The position numbers and the translations under genes were made by a program. Source: Petunia secreta (lineage: Eukaryota > Streptophyta > Magnoliopsida > Solanales > Solanaceae). Taken from it: a stretch of DNA of 64,000 bases. The notes under the pieces are model-generated. The model was given only the letters and a program-made list of their open reading frames with translations. It had not been told where the DNA came from and ran no database searches. Positions within the stretch are counted from its first letter, which is position 1, and the number at the start of each line of letters is the position of its first letter. The stretch covers positions 70,030,001-70,094,000 of the forward strand of contig JARKIP010000005.1 of NCBI GenBank assembly GCA_029990175.1, in the 5' to 3' direction. Positions 21,435 through 33,614 of the stretch are shown here, piece by piece.

Positions 21435-23284
21435 ATGAGTACATCACGAGAGAACAGTGAGAGCCAGTCAATGGTTAGAGCACCTTATTTCAATGGGAAA
21501 TACTATTCATGGTGGAAAGAGAGGATGCGTGATCACCTTCAAGCAGAAGACTATGAATTGTGGGATATAGTAACTGAAGGTCCCATGATCCCAATGAAGA
21601 AGGATGCTGAGGGAAAAGATGTTCCCAAAACCAGGAAGGAATGCAATGCTGAAGACATAAAGCAATGGGAAAAGAATGCAAAGGCAAGGAAGTGGCTGGT
21701 TGGTGGACTTAGTCCTGACGAATGCACTACGATCAGAGGGTATGCCACTGCAAAGGAGATTTGGGATGCTCTACAAGTTGCACACGAAGGAACAAGTCAG
21801 GTAAAAAGGTCCAGAGGTACACTTCTTTATGCTGAATATGAAAGCTTTAAAATGAAAGAAGAAGAATCAATCTCTGAAATGTATACTAGATTTAATGCCA
21901 TTGCTTCTGAACTTATCTCTTTGGGAAGGGTTTTAACTGTGGAAGATAGGGTAGAAAAGATTTTAACTAGGGTTCTTCCAGATTCTTGGGAGATCAAAGC
22001 TTGTGCTATCATTGAAAGTAAAGATTTAACCACTTTATCCTTAGATGAGCTTATAGGCAATCTAAAGACTTATGAACTAAGGAAAAAGGTTAGAAACATA
22101 GGAGCACTAGTTAAAACTGAACCTAACCTAGCCTTTACTGCTGGTGATAAAATCATTGATGATAAGGAACTGGTCCTTATCGCTAAAAGTGTTCAGAAAT
22201 ATTTGAATAAGAAAAGGGAAATTAGTGGACAGGGTAGGTCTACTAACATGAAACAGGCTGGAGAATGCCACAAATGTGGAAGCTCGGAGCACTACATCAG
22301 CAAATGTCCAATTATGGAAGGAGAATGGAGGAAGAAATTCATTGATGAAAGGAAGAAGGCTAGGGAACAGGTCCATAAGAGAAGTGGAAATCCCAAAGCG
22401 CTGGTTGCAGGATGGCAAGACAGTGAAGACGAAATAACTGATGACGATCTGGATGAGGATCTTGCTCGAATGGCACCTGGAGATTCAGAAAATGAAGAGG
22501 ATCCTGAGGTATTTGTTTCTAAACTTAAAGAAGATGTAAAAAGCATGTCTAGAGAAAAGTTGGTTAAAGTATTCCATATTGTGCTAAATGAATTTAAAAC
22601 TCTGAGGGATGATAATCACCAACTGCATGATAAAGTTGATTGTTTAGAAACAGAATGCAAAGAGGAAATAATTAAAAATGATTTTCTGGAAAGGAAGATT
22701 AGCATGCTTGAGGAACAGGTCCTCACACTTGAAACAACTGCTCAGGAATTAGAAAATGATAAAACAGTTGTAAAAGGCAAAGGCAGTGCTAATTCTCATC
22801 AGATCATTGCTGAAGAGAAACTGAAAGACACAGTTGATGAACTGTGTAAGAAAGATGAAAAGATAAGATCTTTAGAAGAAGACTTGGTTAAAACAAAAAT
22901 GGAATTAAGAAAAACTGTAGAATGGAACAAGTCTTCTGAAGCACTAGAATGGTTACAGGAAAATCATAGTAGTAACAGGAAAGGTATTGGATTCATGAAA
23001 GCACAGAGTTCATCCAAATAGAATCCAAAGAGTGAGTACTTATCATTTCCTAAAAACTGGCTATGCACTCACTGTGGGAACACTGGTCACCGGAAAGAAA
23101 ATTGTCAATCTTTAAAAAGGGCTGCCCAGAGGAACAGGTCCTATAAACCTGTTCAAAATCCTGTGAAACAGAAGAATAGGTCCTATAAACCTGTTCAACA
23201 TTCTGTAAAAAGGGAAAATGTTCACACAAAGAAACCATTACCATTCTGGGCTAGGAAAGATCTGATTAAGGAAAGGAACCCAAA
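21435..23284 (+). pseudogene. Element D gag
   Basis: The ATG at 21435 (MSTSRENSESQSMVRAPYFN) opens a frame with UBN2-type gag features (WWKERMRDHLQAEDYELWDI, AKEIWDALQVAHEGT, ESISEMYTRF). It has a first zinc knuckle CHKCGSSEHYISKCP (about 22267-22311), an acidic region and a long coiled coil (about 22530-22920). A TAG at 23019 (probably from AAG) interrupts it. The same frame continues with a second knuckle CTHCGNTGHRKENC (about 23065-23106) and a basic region with repeated NRSYKPVQ, ending at a TAG near 23286. The two-knuckle gag matches the arrangement in Element B. Confidence 0.9.
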
Positions 23285-23328
23285 CTAGTTTGGGTTCTTA
23301 AAACTAACCCCTAATTTTCTTTTGCAGG

Positions 23329-26300
23329 CTAGAGAGAAGGAGACAAACCACAAATAGTACATGGACAGTGGTTGCTCAAGACATATGACAGGACATAAGG
23401 AACTGTTCCTTTCACTCTCAGCCTTCCAAGGAGGAAATGTTTCCTTCGGTAACGGTAAGAAAGGGGAAATTATTGGAATTGGAAAGGTAGGTAGGTCTGA
23501 TTCACACTGTATAGATAATGTATTTCTAGTAGATGGGCTGAAGCATTGCTTATTGAGCATATCTCAATTGTGTGACAAAGGTAATAATGTTAATTTCTCA
23601 TCTACTGGATGCACTGTGACTAATCAAGCTTCTGGAGAGGTTATTTTGCAGTAAACAGACATGGAAACATCTACAAAGTAGACTTGCTTACATTATCTGA
23701 TGGAAGCTTGAGCTGCTTAAGTGTGGTGCAAAATGATCCCCTCCTATGGCACAAAAGACTAGGACATGCTAGTCTTTCACAATTGAACAAACTTGTGTCA
23801 AAGGACTTGGTGATAGGTCTTCCTAACATCAGGTTTAATGAAGAAAAAGTATGTGAAGCATGTGCCAGGGGGAAGCAGGTAAAATCCTCCTTCAAATCGA
23901 AGAAACAGGTAAGTACCACTAAACCTTTGGAACTGGTCCATATGGATTTATGTGGCCCAATGAGAACAATGAGTCGTGGAGGTAAGAAGTATGTTATGGT
24001 ATTGGTGGATGATTACTCCAGATTTACATGGACTATATTTCTTGCATCTAAAGAAGAAGCATTTAATGCATTTTCAATTTTTGCTAAGAAAGCTCAAAGA
24101 ACTCTAGATAACCATATTGTTGCCATTAGGTCAGATCATGGAACTGAATTTGAAAATCATATGTTTACCAATTTTTGTAATGAAAATGGCATTAATCATA
24201 ATTTTTCCTCACCTAGAACTCCACAACAAAATGGTGTAGTGGAAAGGAAAAATAGGACTCTAGAAGAAATGGCAAGGACTATGTTGATATCTGGAAACCT
24301 TCCACAGAACTTTTGGGCTGAGGCTATTAATACTGCATGCTACATAATAAATAGATTTATGACAAGACCTTTAATAGAAAAGACCCCATATGAATTGCTT
24401 AAAGGAAGAAAATCAAATATTTCTCATCTTAGGGCTTTTGGTTGCAAATGCTTTATACACAACAATGGGAAGGATGCCTTAGGAAAATTTGATCCTAGAA
24501 GTAATGAGGGAATATTTGTTGGCTATTCTTTAAATAGTAAATCTTATAGGGTGTTTAACAAGAAAACATTGAAAATTGAAGAAAGCATGCATGTTAAATT
24601 TGATGAAACTGACAGTCTCACTCAAGAACAGGTACAAGAAGATGAAGAAATTGGAATGCTGAAAGAGTTTGAACTTAATCCACAAATGCAGATTCTGGAT
24701 ATGAGAAGTGAACTGCAAGGAACTGTTCCTCAGGACAAAACTGAGAAGAGTAGCACTGAAACAGGGGGAACAAGTGTTGGTTCCACCTCACAAACTGGAA
24801 ACACTACTCTATCAGGAACTGTTCCTCAGCAGAAGACTTCTGACAGTGGATTAACACCCAAGCCTTTCAAGTATCAAAGGTCACATCCTGGATCAAATAA
24901 TCTCAGATAAGGCTGCCGGAGTTCAAACTAGATCAGCAGTCAAGAATCACAATCTGTGTGCCTTTAGTGCCTTCTTATCTCTTGTTGAACCTAAAAATGT
25001 GAAAGAAGCACTGAAGGATGCAGATTGGATTAATGCTATGCAGGAAGAACTGAATCAATTCCAAAGGAGTCAAGTTTGGCATTTGGAACCCAAGCCAAGG
25101 AACAGGTCCATAATTGGAACAAAATGGGTTTTCAGAAACAAACTTGATGAAGATGGCATGGTGACAAGAAACAAGGCCAGGTTAGTCGTTCAGGGATATA
25201 GTCAAGAGGAGGGCATCGACTATGATGAGACTTTTGCTCCAGTTGCAAGACTGGAAGCAATAAGACTTCTTGTAGTCTTTGCTACATACATGGAATTTAC
25301 TCTACATCAAATGGATGTTAAGAGTGCGTTTCTGAATGGCTACTTGAAAGAAGAAGTGTATGTCAAGCAACCTCCAGGTTTTGAAAGTGAACAGTTCCCT
25401 GAACATGTGTACAAGTTAGACAAGGTCTTGTATGGGCTCAAGCAGGCACCAAGAGCATGGTATGAGAGGCTATCAAAATTTTTACTCCAGCATGGATACA
25501 AGAGAGGTAAAATTGATAGTACTTTGTTCTTAAAAGAAAAAGGTAAGGATATCTTAATTGTTCAAATCTATGTAGATGATATAATTTTTGGTGCCACTTG
25601 TGAAAATTTAAGTAAGGAATTTGCAAACTTGATGGGGAGTGAATTTGAGATAAGCATGATGGGTGAACTCAATTTCTTTTTGGGTTTACAAGTTAAGCAA
25701 ACCTCAAATGGAACTATGATCCATCAACAAAAGTATGTTAAGGAACTACTTAAAAGATTTGATATGGATAATGCTAAGGAAATTGACACACCTATTGCCA
25801 CTGCCACAAAATTGGATCTTGATGAACATGGAATATCAGTCTGTCAAAAATTGTATAGGGGTATGATAGGTTCTCTACTTTATCTAACTGCTAGTAGACA
25901 TGATATTGTGTTCAGTGTTGGTTTGTGTGCTAGGTTCCAATCAGATCCTAAGGAATATCATTTGAAAGCTGTTAAAAGAATATTGAGGTATCTGAAAGGA
26001 ACAGGTCCCTTGGGACTTTGGTATCCAAAAGGTGGTAGTTTTAATCTTGTTGGATATACTGATGCTGACTATGCAGGTTTTCTTGTTGATAGAAACAGTA
26101 CTTCAGGTATGGCACATTTTCTTGGTGAGTGTTTGGTTTCTTGGGGAACTAAGAAACAAAATTGAGTGGCACTTTCCACTGCTGAGGCTGAATATGTGGC
26201 AGCTGCTTCATGTTGTTCACAGTTGTTATGGATCAAACAACAAATACAGGATTTTGGTGTTGATGTAGGAACTGTTCCTATCTATTGTGATAACACTAGT

Positions 26301-26510
26301 GCTATTAATATGACAAAGAATCCAGTGCATCACAAAAGGACTAAACACATTGACATAAGACATCATTTCCTAAGAGACAACTATGAAAAGGGTTTGATCA
26401 CCATAGCATTTTGTCCCACTGAAAAGCAAATTGCTATTTTTACAAAAGCTCTAGGTAGAGAAGATTTTGAAAGAAATAGATTGGAATTAGGGATGATTAA
26501 ATTCACATAA
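23329..26510 (+). pseudogene. Element D pol: protease, integrase, RT, RNase H
   Basis: The protease has MDSGCSRHMTG (23361-23393) preceded by TAG in place of Trp. The integrase follows (GHASLSQLNKL, C-x2-C near 23850, HMDLCGPM, DDYSRFTW, RSDHGTEF, NGVVERKNR). A frame change lies near 23652 and another near 24908. RT (24999-26165) contains KWVFRNKLDE, QMDVKSAFLNGYL and YVDD (25569-25580). The RNase H frame has TGA at 26163 in place of Ser, then VALSTAEAEYV, and ends ELGMIKFT at 26510. Six or more disabling changes are visible, so it is non-functional although young. Confidence 0.93.
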
Positions 26511-27108
26511 AATCATCAATGCTTCACTTCATAATTGGCTAGAAAATTGCACTTAAAATGAATTTTATTCAAGTCATTATGAATAATTCAGTCCAGTTTA
26601 ATACTTAAATGTATACTCTTATACCATATACCTTATTTAGAGTTGCTAAAATTTAATGATGTTACCCTTATGCTCTTAGAATTCCAGATGATCAAAATGT
26701 TGCAAATTGGAAGGACACTGAATTTCTGTGTTAAAAACAGGTATGTACTCGTTATTATTCAGTTAATTTAGAAGTATAAAGGCTTTAGGTAACTTAAGTT
26801 TAGGATAAATCCCAATAAGCTTCCTACCCATATCCAAAATGTAAAGGAGTCCCATCGGAGGAACAGTTCCTATTCTGAAAAGGTAACCTACAGCCTAACA
26901 GCTCTTTTTCTCCGGGAGACTCCCAAGAGTCCTTAGCCGTTGCATGTTGTGCTGAGGTAAGTTGATCGTTTTCCACTCTAACTCCACTACCTATTTCATT
27001 CTATAAATACACTTCTTCTTCCTCATTATTCTTTTACATTGTTCATCAATTAAAACTTTCACAATTTCAGAAAGAGTAGTAAATTATTTGTTAATTCGAA
27101 TTGCAAAG
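26511..27108 (+). other. Element D spacer between pol and third ORF
   Basis: AT-rich non-coding sequence with no ORF of note. It contains one exact GGAACAGTTCC palindrome at 26860-26870. TATA-like CTATAAATACAC at 27001-27012, about 100 bp before the third-ORF ATG, could serve as an internal promoter; this is inference. Confidence 0.5.
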
Positions 27109-29056
27109 ATGTCTCTTGCTTCTGATAATTCTTCAACTGCACCTATTGATGACCAACCACAAAATATTAATCCACCCTCACCTATGGAAACCACTAATCT
27201 AAACCCTGAAATCCCTGAACCAATCCCAGACGTACCTGAACCTGAAATTCAGGGGGAAGGATCAGTTCCCACGGCTGAATCAATTGCTGAGCAGGTTGAG
27301 GATTTATCTCGTGCTATGGTGTTGTATAAGTATCAGGTAAACTTCACCTACCCCTTGAATGTTGTTATAGACGAGGAAGAAAAGGGAGAGGGGGTCTGGA
27401 GCTGCTCTTGAGGGGGAACCTATTAGGAGTTTGGAAGCACCCATGCATGGGTCATCGGGGTCTCCAGAGGCTGCTCCTAGAGTACCCATGGAGGATGTGG
27501 TCGATGTTGATGAGGCTATCAGTGATAGTGATAGGCCCTTGGTGGACTTGAGCAAAATTAGGAGTATGCAAAGAAAGTTGGCTAGAAAGGGACCTATTAA
27601 TGCTCATGTAACTACTGAAATTGCTGCTAAGTTGAAGAAAATAGGTGATAGTTATAAGCCCGGAAATAGGAAGAAAGTTGAGAGTTCCTCTAAGGCAAAA
27701 GAACCTGTTCCTTCTGCCTCAACCCCTACTTCTGGGGGTAGGAGGATAAGAAGTGCTGCTAAAGCTGCTGATGAACAACTGGCTGCTGCCTTGGAAAGGA
27801 GCAGAAAAGGGAAAGGAAAACAGGTAGTTGAGGAGGAAGAATTGGATGATATTGATGATATTGATCTTGCTGATTTTTCTGAGGATGATGAGATGGTAGA
27901 GGCTGAGGAGGTGGTGCCTCAGTCAAAGAAAAGAAAAGTTCCTGAGAGAAGAGTAATAAGAAGCTCAGTTAAAGCTGCTGAGAAAGTTGCTAAGAGGACC
28001 AGGTCCTCCAAAAGAGTGGTTGTTTCTGAAAGTTCTGCTAGTGACAGTGATGAGTTTGTTGCTGAAGATGAGAGTGATAGTGATGCTGAAGGTGGTGAGT
28101 CTGTGCACTGTTTTCATGAAGACATGTTGACCAGGAAGGTTTTGAAAGGTCGAGTTATGTCTGATGTGCAAGAAGAAGGAATGTTGTGGCTGCTGCAAAA
28201 ACTGCATGCTCAGGGTTGGAGGGACATGGTCCTTAAGATCTCTGGAAGGTGTGCAAAAGGGATGGTGAAAGAGTTCTACAAGAACTGCTCCATCAGAGAA
28301 GATAGACTTACTACCTCTGTCAATGACAATGTAATTATGTTTGACACAAGTGAACTTGGTGAGCTGCTGGGGATTCCTGCTACTGGGTATGCTAGCTATG
28401 TCAAGACGGTTTGGCCTGACTTGACAAACTTGCCTACTGATCTGGAGATCACTAGGAAGTTTGCTGAGAATGATGGTGGAAAGAAACTCAGGGCTGTGCA
28501 GAAGAGTGAGATGCACTCACAGCACCAAGTGTTATTTGAGTTTGTGAACAAAATAGTGATGCCAAGGCAGGAGAAAAGAGGAGTTTCCAGTTTCATGGAC
28601 CTGGTCCTTATGGAACTGTTGGACACTGAAAAGCAGATCAATTGGCCCAGCTTTATGATCCACCTGATAAAAAAGGTGATTGCTTGGAAGAGAAAGCACT
28701 CCCTGCCGTTTGGTTTCATCCTGACTGATATATTTGCAAAGTTGAAGATTCCCTTGGAAGGGGTTGTGAAGACGATAAAGAAGGAAAAGTTTGGTTGTGA
28801 AACTTTGATAAGCTGTGACTTGCTAGTTCAGGCTGATCCTCCATAGGCTGGTGTTGGGAGGAAGCCACTGAACAACAAAGTGAGGGCACTTAGGCAACAG
28901 GCTGCTATGCAGGCTGTCGAGATAGCAAGGCTGGAAGAGGAGAGGAATTACTGGAAGGCAGAGGCCTCAAAAGCAAAGGAGACCACTGAGGGAATGCTCA
29001 AGCAGATGTTTGATCTGCTTCACAAGTCTCAGGCACCTGGTCCTTCCACATCCTGA
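27109..29056 (+). pseudogene. Element D third ORF (env-like position, plant transposon protein domain)
   Basis: The ATG at 27109 (MSLASDNSSTAPIDDQPQ) parallels the MSQVQSSS start in Element B. An acidic/Pro-rich N-terminus is broken near 27409. The main frame (27431-28846) has a Lys/Arg-rich region with KKRKVPERR and RTRSSKR clusters (possible nuclear signals), acidic runs, then the globular block VKEFYKNCS...LGELLGIPATGY...LFEFVNKIVMPR...KQINWPSFM. A TAG at 28843 precedes a still-open C-terminal coiled coil (VRALRQQAAMQAVEIARLEE) ending GPSTS at about 29054. No obvious signal peptide or transmembrane helix is seen. It is homologous in layout to the late ORF of Element B. Confidence 0.75.
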
Positions 29057-29520
29057 CCACCTTAGCCTTAGCCTTTAGCCATCTTATGTCTAGTGGGATC
29101 TAGCCTAGCTTAGTGCCTTAGCCTTTTTCTTCTTTAATTTTTGGATAATTTTGTAGTATGTGCGTGTATCCCCTGGTTTCAATGATTGATTTAATGAATT
29201 GTCTTGGATGGCTAATATCATTGTTTTGCAGTTGCTTTAATTTAAGTTATGTTTGCATTCTGAGTTGCCTCAATGGCCATGTGCTGATTAATTCTAACAC
29301 TTGAGTTATCTTTTTATGCAACCTTTTCAATGATGCCAAAAGGGGGAAGAGTAAGTCTGATTCTTATTTTGAGTAAGCCTGATTTTGCATGGTTTTATCC
29401 CTAATGAAAATCTGTTCCTTAATGATGAATTAATTCTCCACTGATTGAGTGTCTTTTTGAGCTGAAATTGTACTTCAGGACATTAAGGAGATGAAGCTAT
29501 GAGTATGAATTTGTCATCAT
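29057..29520 (+). other. Element D 3' non-coding region
   Basis: T-rich non-coding sequence between the third ORF and the polypurine tract. A tract GCCAAAAGGGGGAAGAG at 29336-29351 resembles the true PPT and may be a second purine tract. Confidence 0.5.
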
Positions 29521-29535
29521 CAAAAAGGGGGAAAT
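29521..29535 (+). other. Element D polypurine tract
   Basis: CAAAAAGGGGGAAAT lies immediately before the 3' LTR, the expected plus-strand primer. Confidence 0.85.
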
Positions 29536-30209
29536 TGTTAGCTTGGATAAGCTTGGAGTTTTGACTGATGACTGAGGAACGGATTCAAAGGACCTGTTCC
29601 TTTGAATCACTGTAGCAGAATAGATAATTCATGCAAAATCGTTTAAGTTGATATTATTATTTATCCTAATACTGACGTGTATCTTGGTAATTATGCAGGC
29701 CTAATCAGATACGAAAAGATTGCATAACTAAGGGATAAAGGATTCGGATTCTCAAGAGAAGAATCCAATTAGGACTCAAAGTCAAGGGAGCTTTGGAGTT
29801 CTAATTCATCAAGACTTCTTGGCTGCTGGAAGCTATAAAACGTGGAGACTATCAGCCATAGAAGTATATACAAATACAGAGAGCATCGAGCAAAAGCTGA
29901 GAAGAATTATTAGCTTATTTGTGTAATCAGTTAGCTACAGTAGAACTAAGTGAGAACCTGTTCCTTAGATTGAATCTTGTAAAAGTTCGAGTCTTAGTTC
30001 AATTGTAGTAAGCAAAAATCGAGTTGTAAACTTTCTGGTTCAAGTCGTGGACTTGACACAACTTCACTGATCGTGAGAAAGATCACTAAAGGATTAGAGT
30101 TAGTCCTAGGTTAGTAAGAGTGAGTCTTGTAACCAAGTGGGTCTTTTTACATAGTGAAGTTGAAATCCTACTTGAGAAGTAGGTCGTGGTTTTTTTTTTT
30201 TTTTTTTTT

Positions 30210-31140
30210 AGCGAAATCCAACTAAGCATATAGCTTAGTGGCTAGATTTATTAATAATAAAAGATCCCTCAAGAGGACAATACAAAGTAAGGGGGGCCAA
30301 ACCGTACCTTACATCATCCTATCGAGGTACAAACTCACCCCTAACCCGAGTGCAAAAAATAAGAACTCGCCAACACCAAATATGCTATGATCATCACAGA
30401 GTTAATAATACACTCTATGATGATATTACATGTGATGATACTAATATAATGAAAAGCTATAAATGCTAGGAAGAAAGTGGAATCATGCAATCCACACTTC
30501 CTTTTACAAGTAATAAAGTGCAAAATGTAGAACGGCCCAACTATACTAACTTGAGAAAATGCTACTTGTGGCTCTCTATCTTGATCATATATGCTCTCCA
30601 TCATATCTTCGATTTATTGTACCAATATCCTAGCTCACTCCTGTGAAGATCCAAGCACGAACCATCCAATTTCAACCCACGAAAACAGCCCGAGCAACGA
30701 ACACACGAAGGCAAAAAAATAGCCTTGAGCCGTAGGGGGCGCGGCGCGGGCTCCAACGCGCCCGAAAAATTGTTCGTCATGCGATCGTATCCGCGGCGCG
30801 GGCTAAAAGCGGAGAGGATTTTGGACATTCTGCGCCGGCCAAAGCGCCTGGGTTTTTTGCCTTGGTCGTTTTTCGTGTCTCCAAAATTGATTCAAACGCC
30901 AAACATCAATTGTTCCAAGTCTCAAAAAGCTGAAATTGATACTAACCATAGCTTGAGAGTACCAATAGCATCTTGAAACCATCCTCCAAGTGAGCCAAAT
31001 TATATATGTGAAATTACCTACAAAAACGAACACAAAGTTAGCAAAAAAAGCCTCCATGCTCTCCTCCCTAAGGACTCGAGCATGAAGGAGAGTTCCACCT
31101 CCCTTGTGTCCAACCACTCTTCCTCTACCTATTGATGTAT
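30210..31140 (-). other. LINE E 3' region with GC-rich block
   Basis: No endonuclease, RT or RNase H motif is visible on either strand. A GC-rich block (about 30730-30860, with GGGGGCGCGGCGCGGGC and CCGCGGCGCGGGC) contrasts with its AT-rich surroundings. It may belong to the LINE 3' UTR or to sequence joined during internal deletion. Confidence 0.5.
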
Positions 31141-33342
31141 TCATTGACGACCCGAGGTTTTCGACCCCGCCCTCCTAGTTGACTTCCTTTCACCTATAGG
31201 TGGCGGAGCACTTTTATCTCTTCTTCCCCGAGTCTGCTTTGCCTTCTTCATGTGCTCAGCCACCCTTTGAGGAGATAAATCAGCCTTCGCAGCAGCATTC
31301 ACATAATTTTGAGCCGTGGACTCAGTGTCCAGCTCATCATCTTCACCAATATCCACCTCCTATTCAGGAAGCTTATCAAACAAATGCGCCAAATGTGGCG
31401 TAGGCTCAAAATTTTTTGCAACCAGCTGCGCATTCTTGCTTCTAGAACTATAATAGGCTGCTCTCAACAACTCATTCTCGCTCTGCCTACCTCCTGACAT
31501 CACCGGGCCAGCATTAACCACATCCAGCGACTTACCAGTACCTACCTGCGCCTTTTCAGGACTACCCTGTGGCTTTTCAGCAATAGCCTTTTTCGGACTT
31601 TCATCATCTTCTGTATTGTCAGATTCATCACCCTTGACAGTACTATCCCTTGACAGAAAACCCTCTAGCCCTATGTATTCATCAGTCGGATCTTCTTCAT
31701 AATGGCTGAAGGGTTTACCAATTCCTGTAAAACCATCATAAGTTTCACCGTAATCCACCAACTCTTCATCCTCCTCTGAATCTGCCACCTCCAGGTCATC
31801 ACCATTTTTCTCAACTCCTTCAGTGGCCTTGATATCCATAGAGTTAGATGGCACCTCCTGCTGGGAAGTGTTTACAAACACAGGAACAGCAGATACAGGC
31901 TTTTCAGCAGAAACAGGACCTCCCTGCGGAGCTATTACACCAACTAATTCATCCTGATTTTTCTGCTGAAGCTGAGGATTAGCCAACTGTTTCCCATCAT
32001 TACCTGAAGATTTAGGAGCCCATGTCTGTTTTACCCAGTCCTTAGTAGATTTAGGCAAAGGAATATTACCTTTCCCAGTTGATTTTTGAGCTGCAGGACC
32101 ATCCTTTGCTGCATCTTTCTGAGCACCCTGCAATGCTGAATTTCGTTGTTCCTTGCTTGCTTGACCATCAATTGTTGCCTCAACTATAGCTTTTCTTCCC
32201 ACATTACCAGCTTCCTGATTGCCCTCCTCCTGCAAAGCTGCAAATTTGTTAGCCCCAGCCTGAACCAAAGCCAATTCACCACCAGCTTTCGCACCAACTT
32301 TAGAATTTTTATCATTGGCGTTCTTGGCCTTCTTCTTTGTTGCTTCCCTCCATTCACCTGCATTGTTCACATTACCAACAGTCTTACCACTAGTCAGTAT
32401 ACGCAGAGGAGGTGTTGGAACCACATCATTAGCCTTTGACACATTAACATTTGAATCCCGGGCCTCATTAACAGTATCATTACGCTTCTCCCATAGCTCC
32501 GGATGAATTACCTTACAATTGTTTTCATCATGACCCTGCAACCTACAACTTTTGCAATACAAAGGCAGATGATCATACATAATATCCACCCATGTAGAGG
32601 TTATCTCACCAGTGTCATCATCCTCCTCATTGATCAAAACACGGGGAGGGTGTTTTGCCAACAAGTCCAATTCAACCTTGACCCTGGCACAACTTGGTCT
32701 GGTTTTATTCAAAGTTGCAGTATCAACTTTCAATGGTGTTCCAACAGCCGAAGCAATAGAAAAAATGAACTCTGTTGCAAAAAAGTTTGGAGGCAAATTT
32801 TGAAAACTAATCCATGCAAGAGCCATTGAAGTCTCAATATCAGGCTTCCAATGTCTAGTCCACTTCAATGACCTCATGGGAAACGATCTACCTCTAAACT
32901 TAATCCAATAAGCAGGTGTTGACAAAAAATTAACATAATCTTCCATAGAAGACAGTCTAATCAAAACATACCTGCTGTCCAAATACCCAATGTTGCATTC
33001 ACTTTTGATTCCACACTGACCCGGGATAATTTTACGTAAATTTTCCAAGTCAGGCCTGTCGTATGAAAATTTGCCAATAACTGCAAATTGTAACTGCTCC
33101 TTTGCAAGAGATTGCTTAACCTCAGATGTTTTCCAATTCAATTGTGCTACTCCCTGAGTATAAACAACGGTACGAAATAATCTTTGATCAATTTTTTGTT
33201 TTTGAATCTGGGGTTTCAAAATATGGGACCATGAAGGGGGTTGATTGTTGTTATTTTGGGGTGTTGTTGCAGTGGGTGGGGTGGGGTGGGGGTGAACGAG
33301 CCCTGGGGGGGGGAGGGGCTGTCCACCCTTTGGAACGGCCAT
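31141..33342 (-). pseudogene. LINE E ORF1 (DUF4283 plus CCHC, nucleic-acid chaperone type)
   Basis: The ATG at 33342 (MAVPKGGQPLPPPG) is preferred to the upstream TTG. The N-terminus is Pro-rich, then a DUF4283-like domain (FAVIGKFSYDRPDLENLRK, GYLDSRYVLIRLSSMEDYVN, MRSLKWTRHWKPDIETSMA). A zinc knuckle CKSCRLQGHDENNC follows (about 32515-32560), then a long low-complexity acidic tail. There is a single in-frame TAG at 31360-31362; the same frame stays open to 31141 and ends RRAGSKTSGRQ. Plant L1 ORF1 proteins coat LINE RNA. About 733 codons with one stop suggests a fairly young insertion. Confidence 0.88.
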
Positions 33343-33614
33343 AGCCGTGATGAAAATTGGTGGCGCCTCCTTTCTCCTCAAAATCGCCCAAGAGAAGGAG
33401 AGAGAAGAGAGCGTTTTTTTGGGTTTTTTGGGGTTTAGGGTTTGGGGTTTGGGGGTTTTTTTTTTTTTTTTGATCCCGTGTCTAGGGGTTTTTCCACGCT
33501 AATTCTGGTGTTCAATTACTTACAGTTTTAATTCCGCATATCGTAGAGTAAAGGAACACATTTTAAGGAACTGGTCCTTAAAACAGTTAAGTGGTGTAAT
33601 CGTGGGAAATAACA

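Larger units (their letters stand above)
30190..33471 (-). mobile_element. LINE E: L1-like element with ORF1 but no visible ORF2
   Basis: The element lies on the minus strand inside a T-run of the LTR. Its poly(A) tail appears as the T-run at 30190-30209. The 3' end before it (minus strand, TTATTAATAAATCTAGCCAC and GGATTTCGCT) is typical of plant L1 3' ends. The 5' end near 33460 starts with C/A-rich leader sequence. ORF1 occupies 33342-31141. Only about 930 bp separate ORF1 from the tail, and none of it reads as endonuclease or RT. It is therefore an internally deleted or non-autonomous LINE. Confidence 0.8.
20276..33614 (+). mobile_element. Element D: SIRE-like Ty1/copia retrotransposon nested in Element C
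   Basis: The 5' LTR is 20276-21385 and the 3' LTR 29536-33614 (split by LINE E). Both run TGTTAGCTTGG...AATAACA. The TSD TGCAT is perfect (20271-20275 and 33615-33619) and lies exactly in the RT codons of Element C. The order is LTR, PBS, gag, PR-IN-RT-RNase H, third ORF, PPT, LTR. LTR identity is about 98-99% by hand, younger than its host Element C. Pol carries several single-base stops. Confidence 0.95.
29536..33614 (+). repeat. Element D 3' LTR, split by LINE E
   Basis: 29536 to about 30194 and about 33466 to 33614 together make one LTR of about 800 bp. It is collinear with the 5' LTR apart from the insert there. The split point is the T-run in GTGGTTTTTTGATCCCG, which is intact at 21232-21248. 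It ends AATAACA at 33614, followed by the TSD. Confidence 0.92.
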
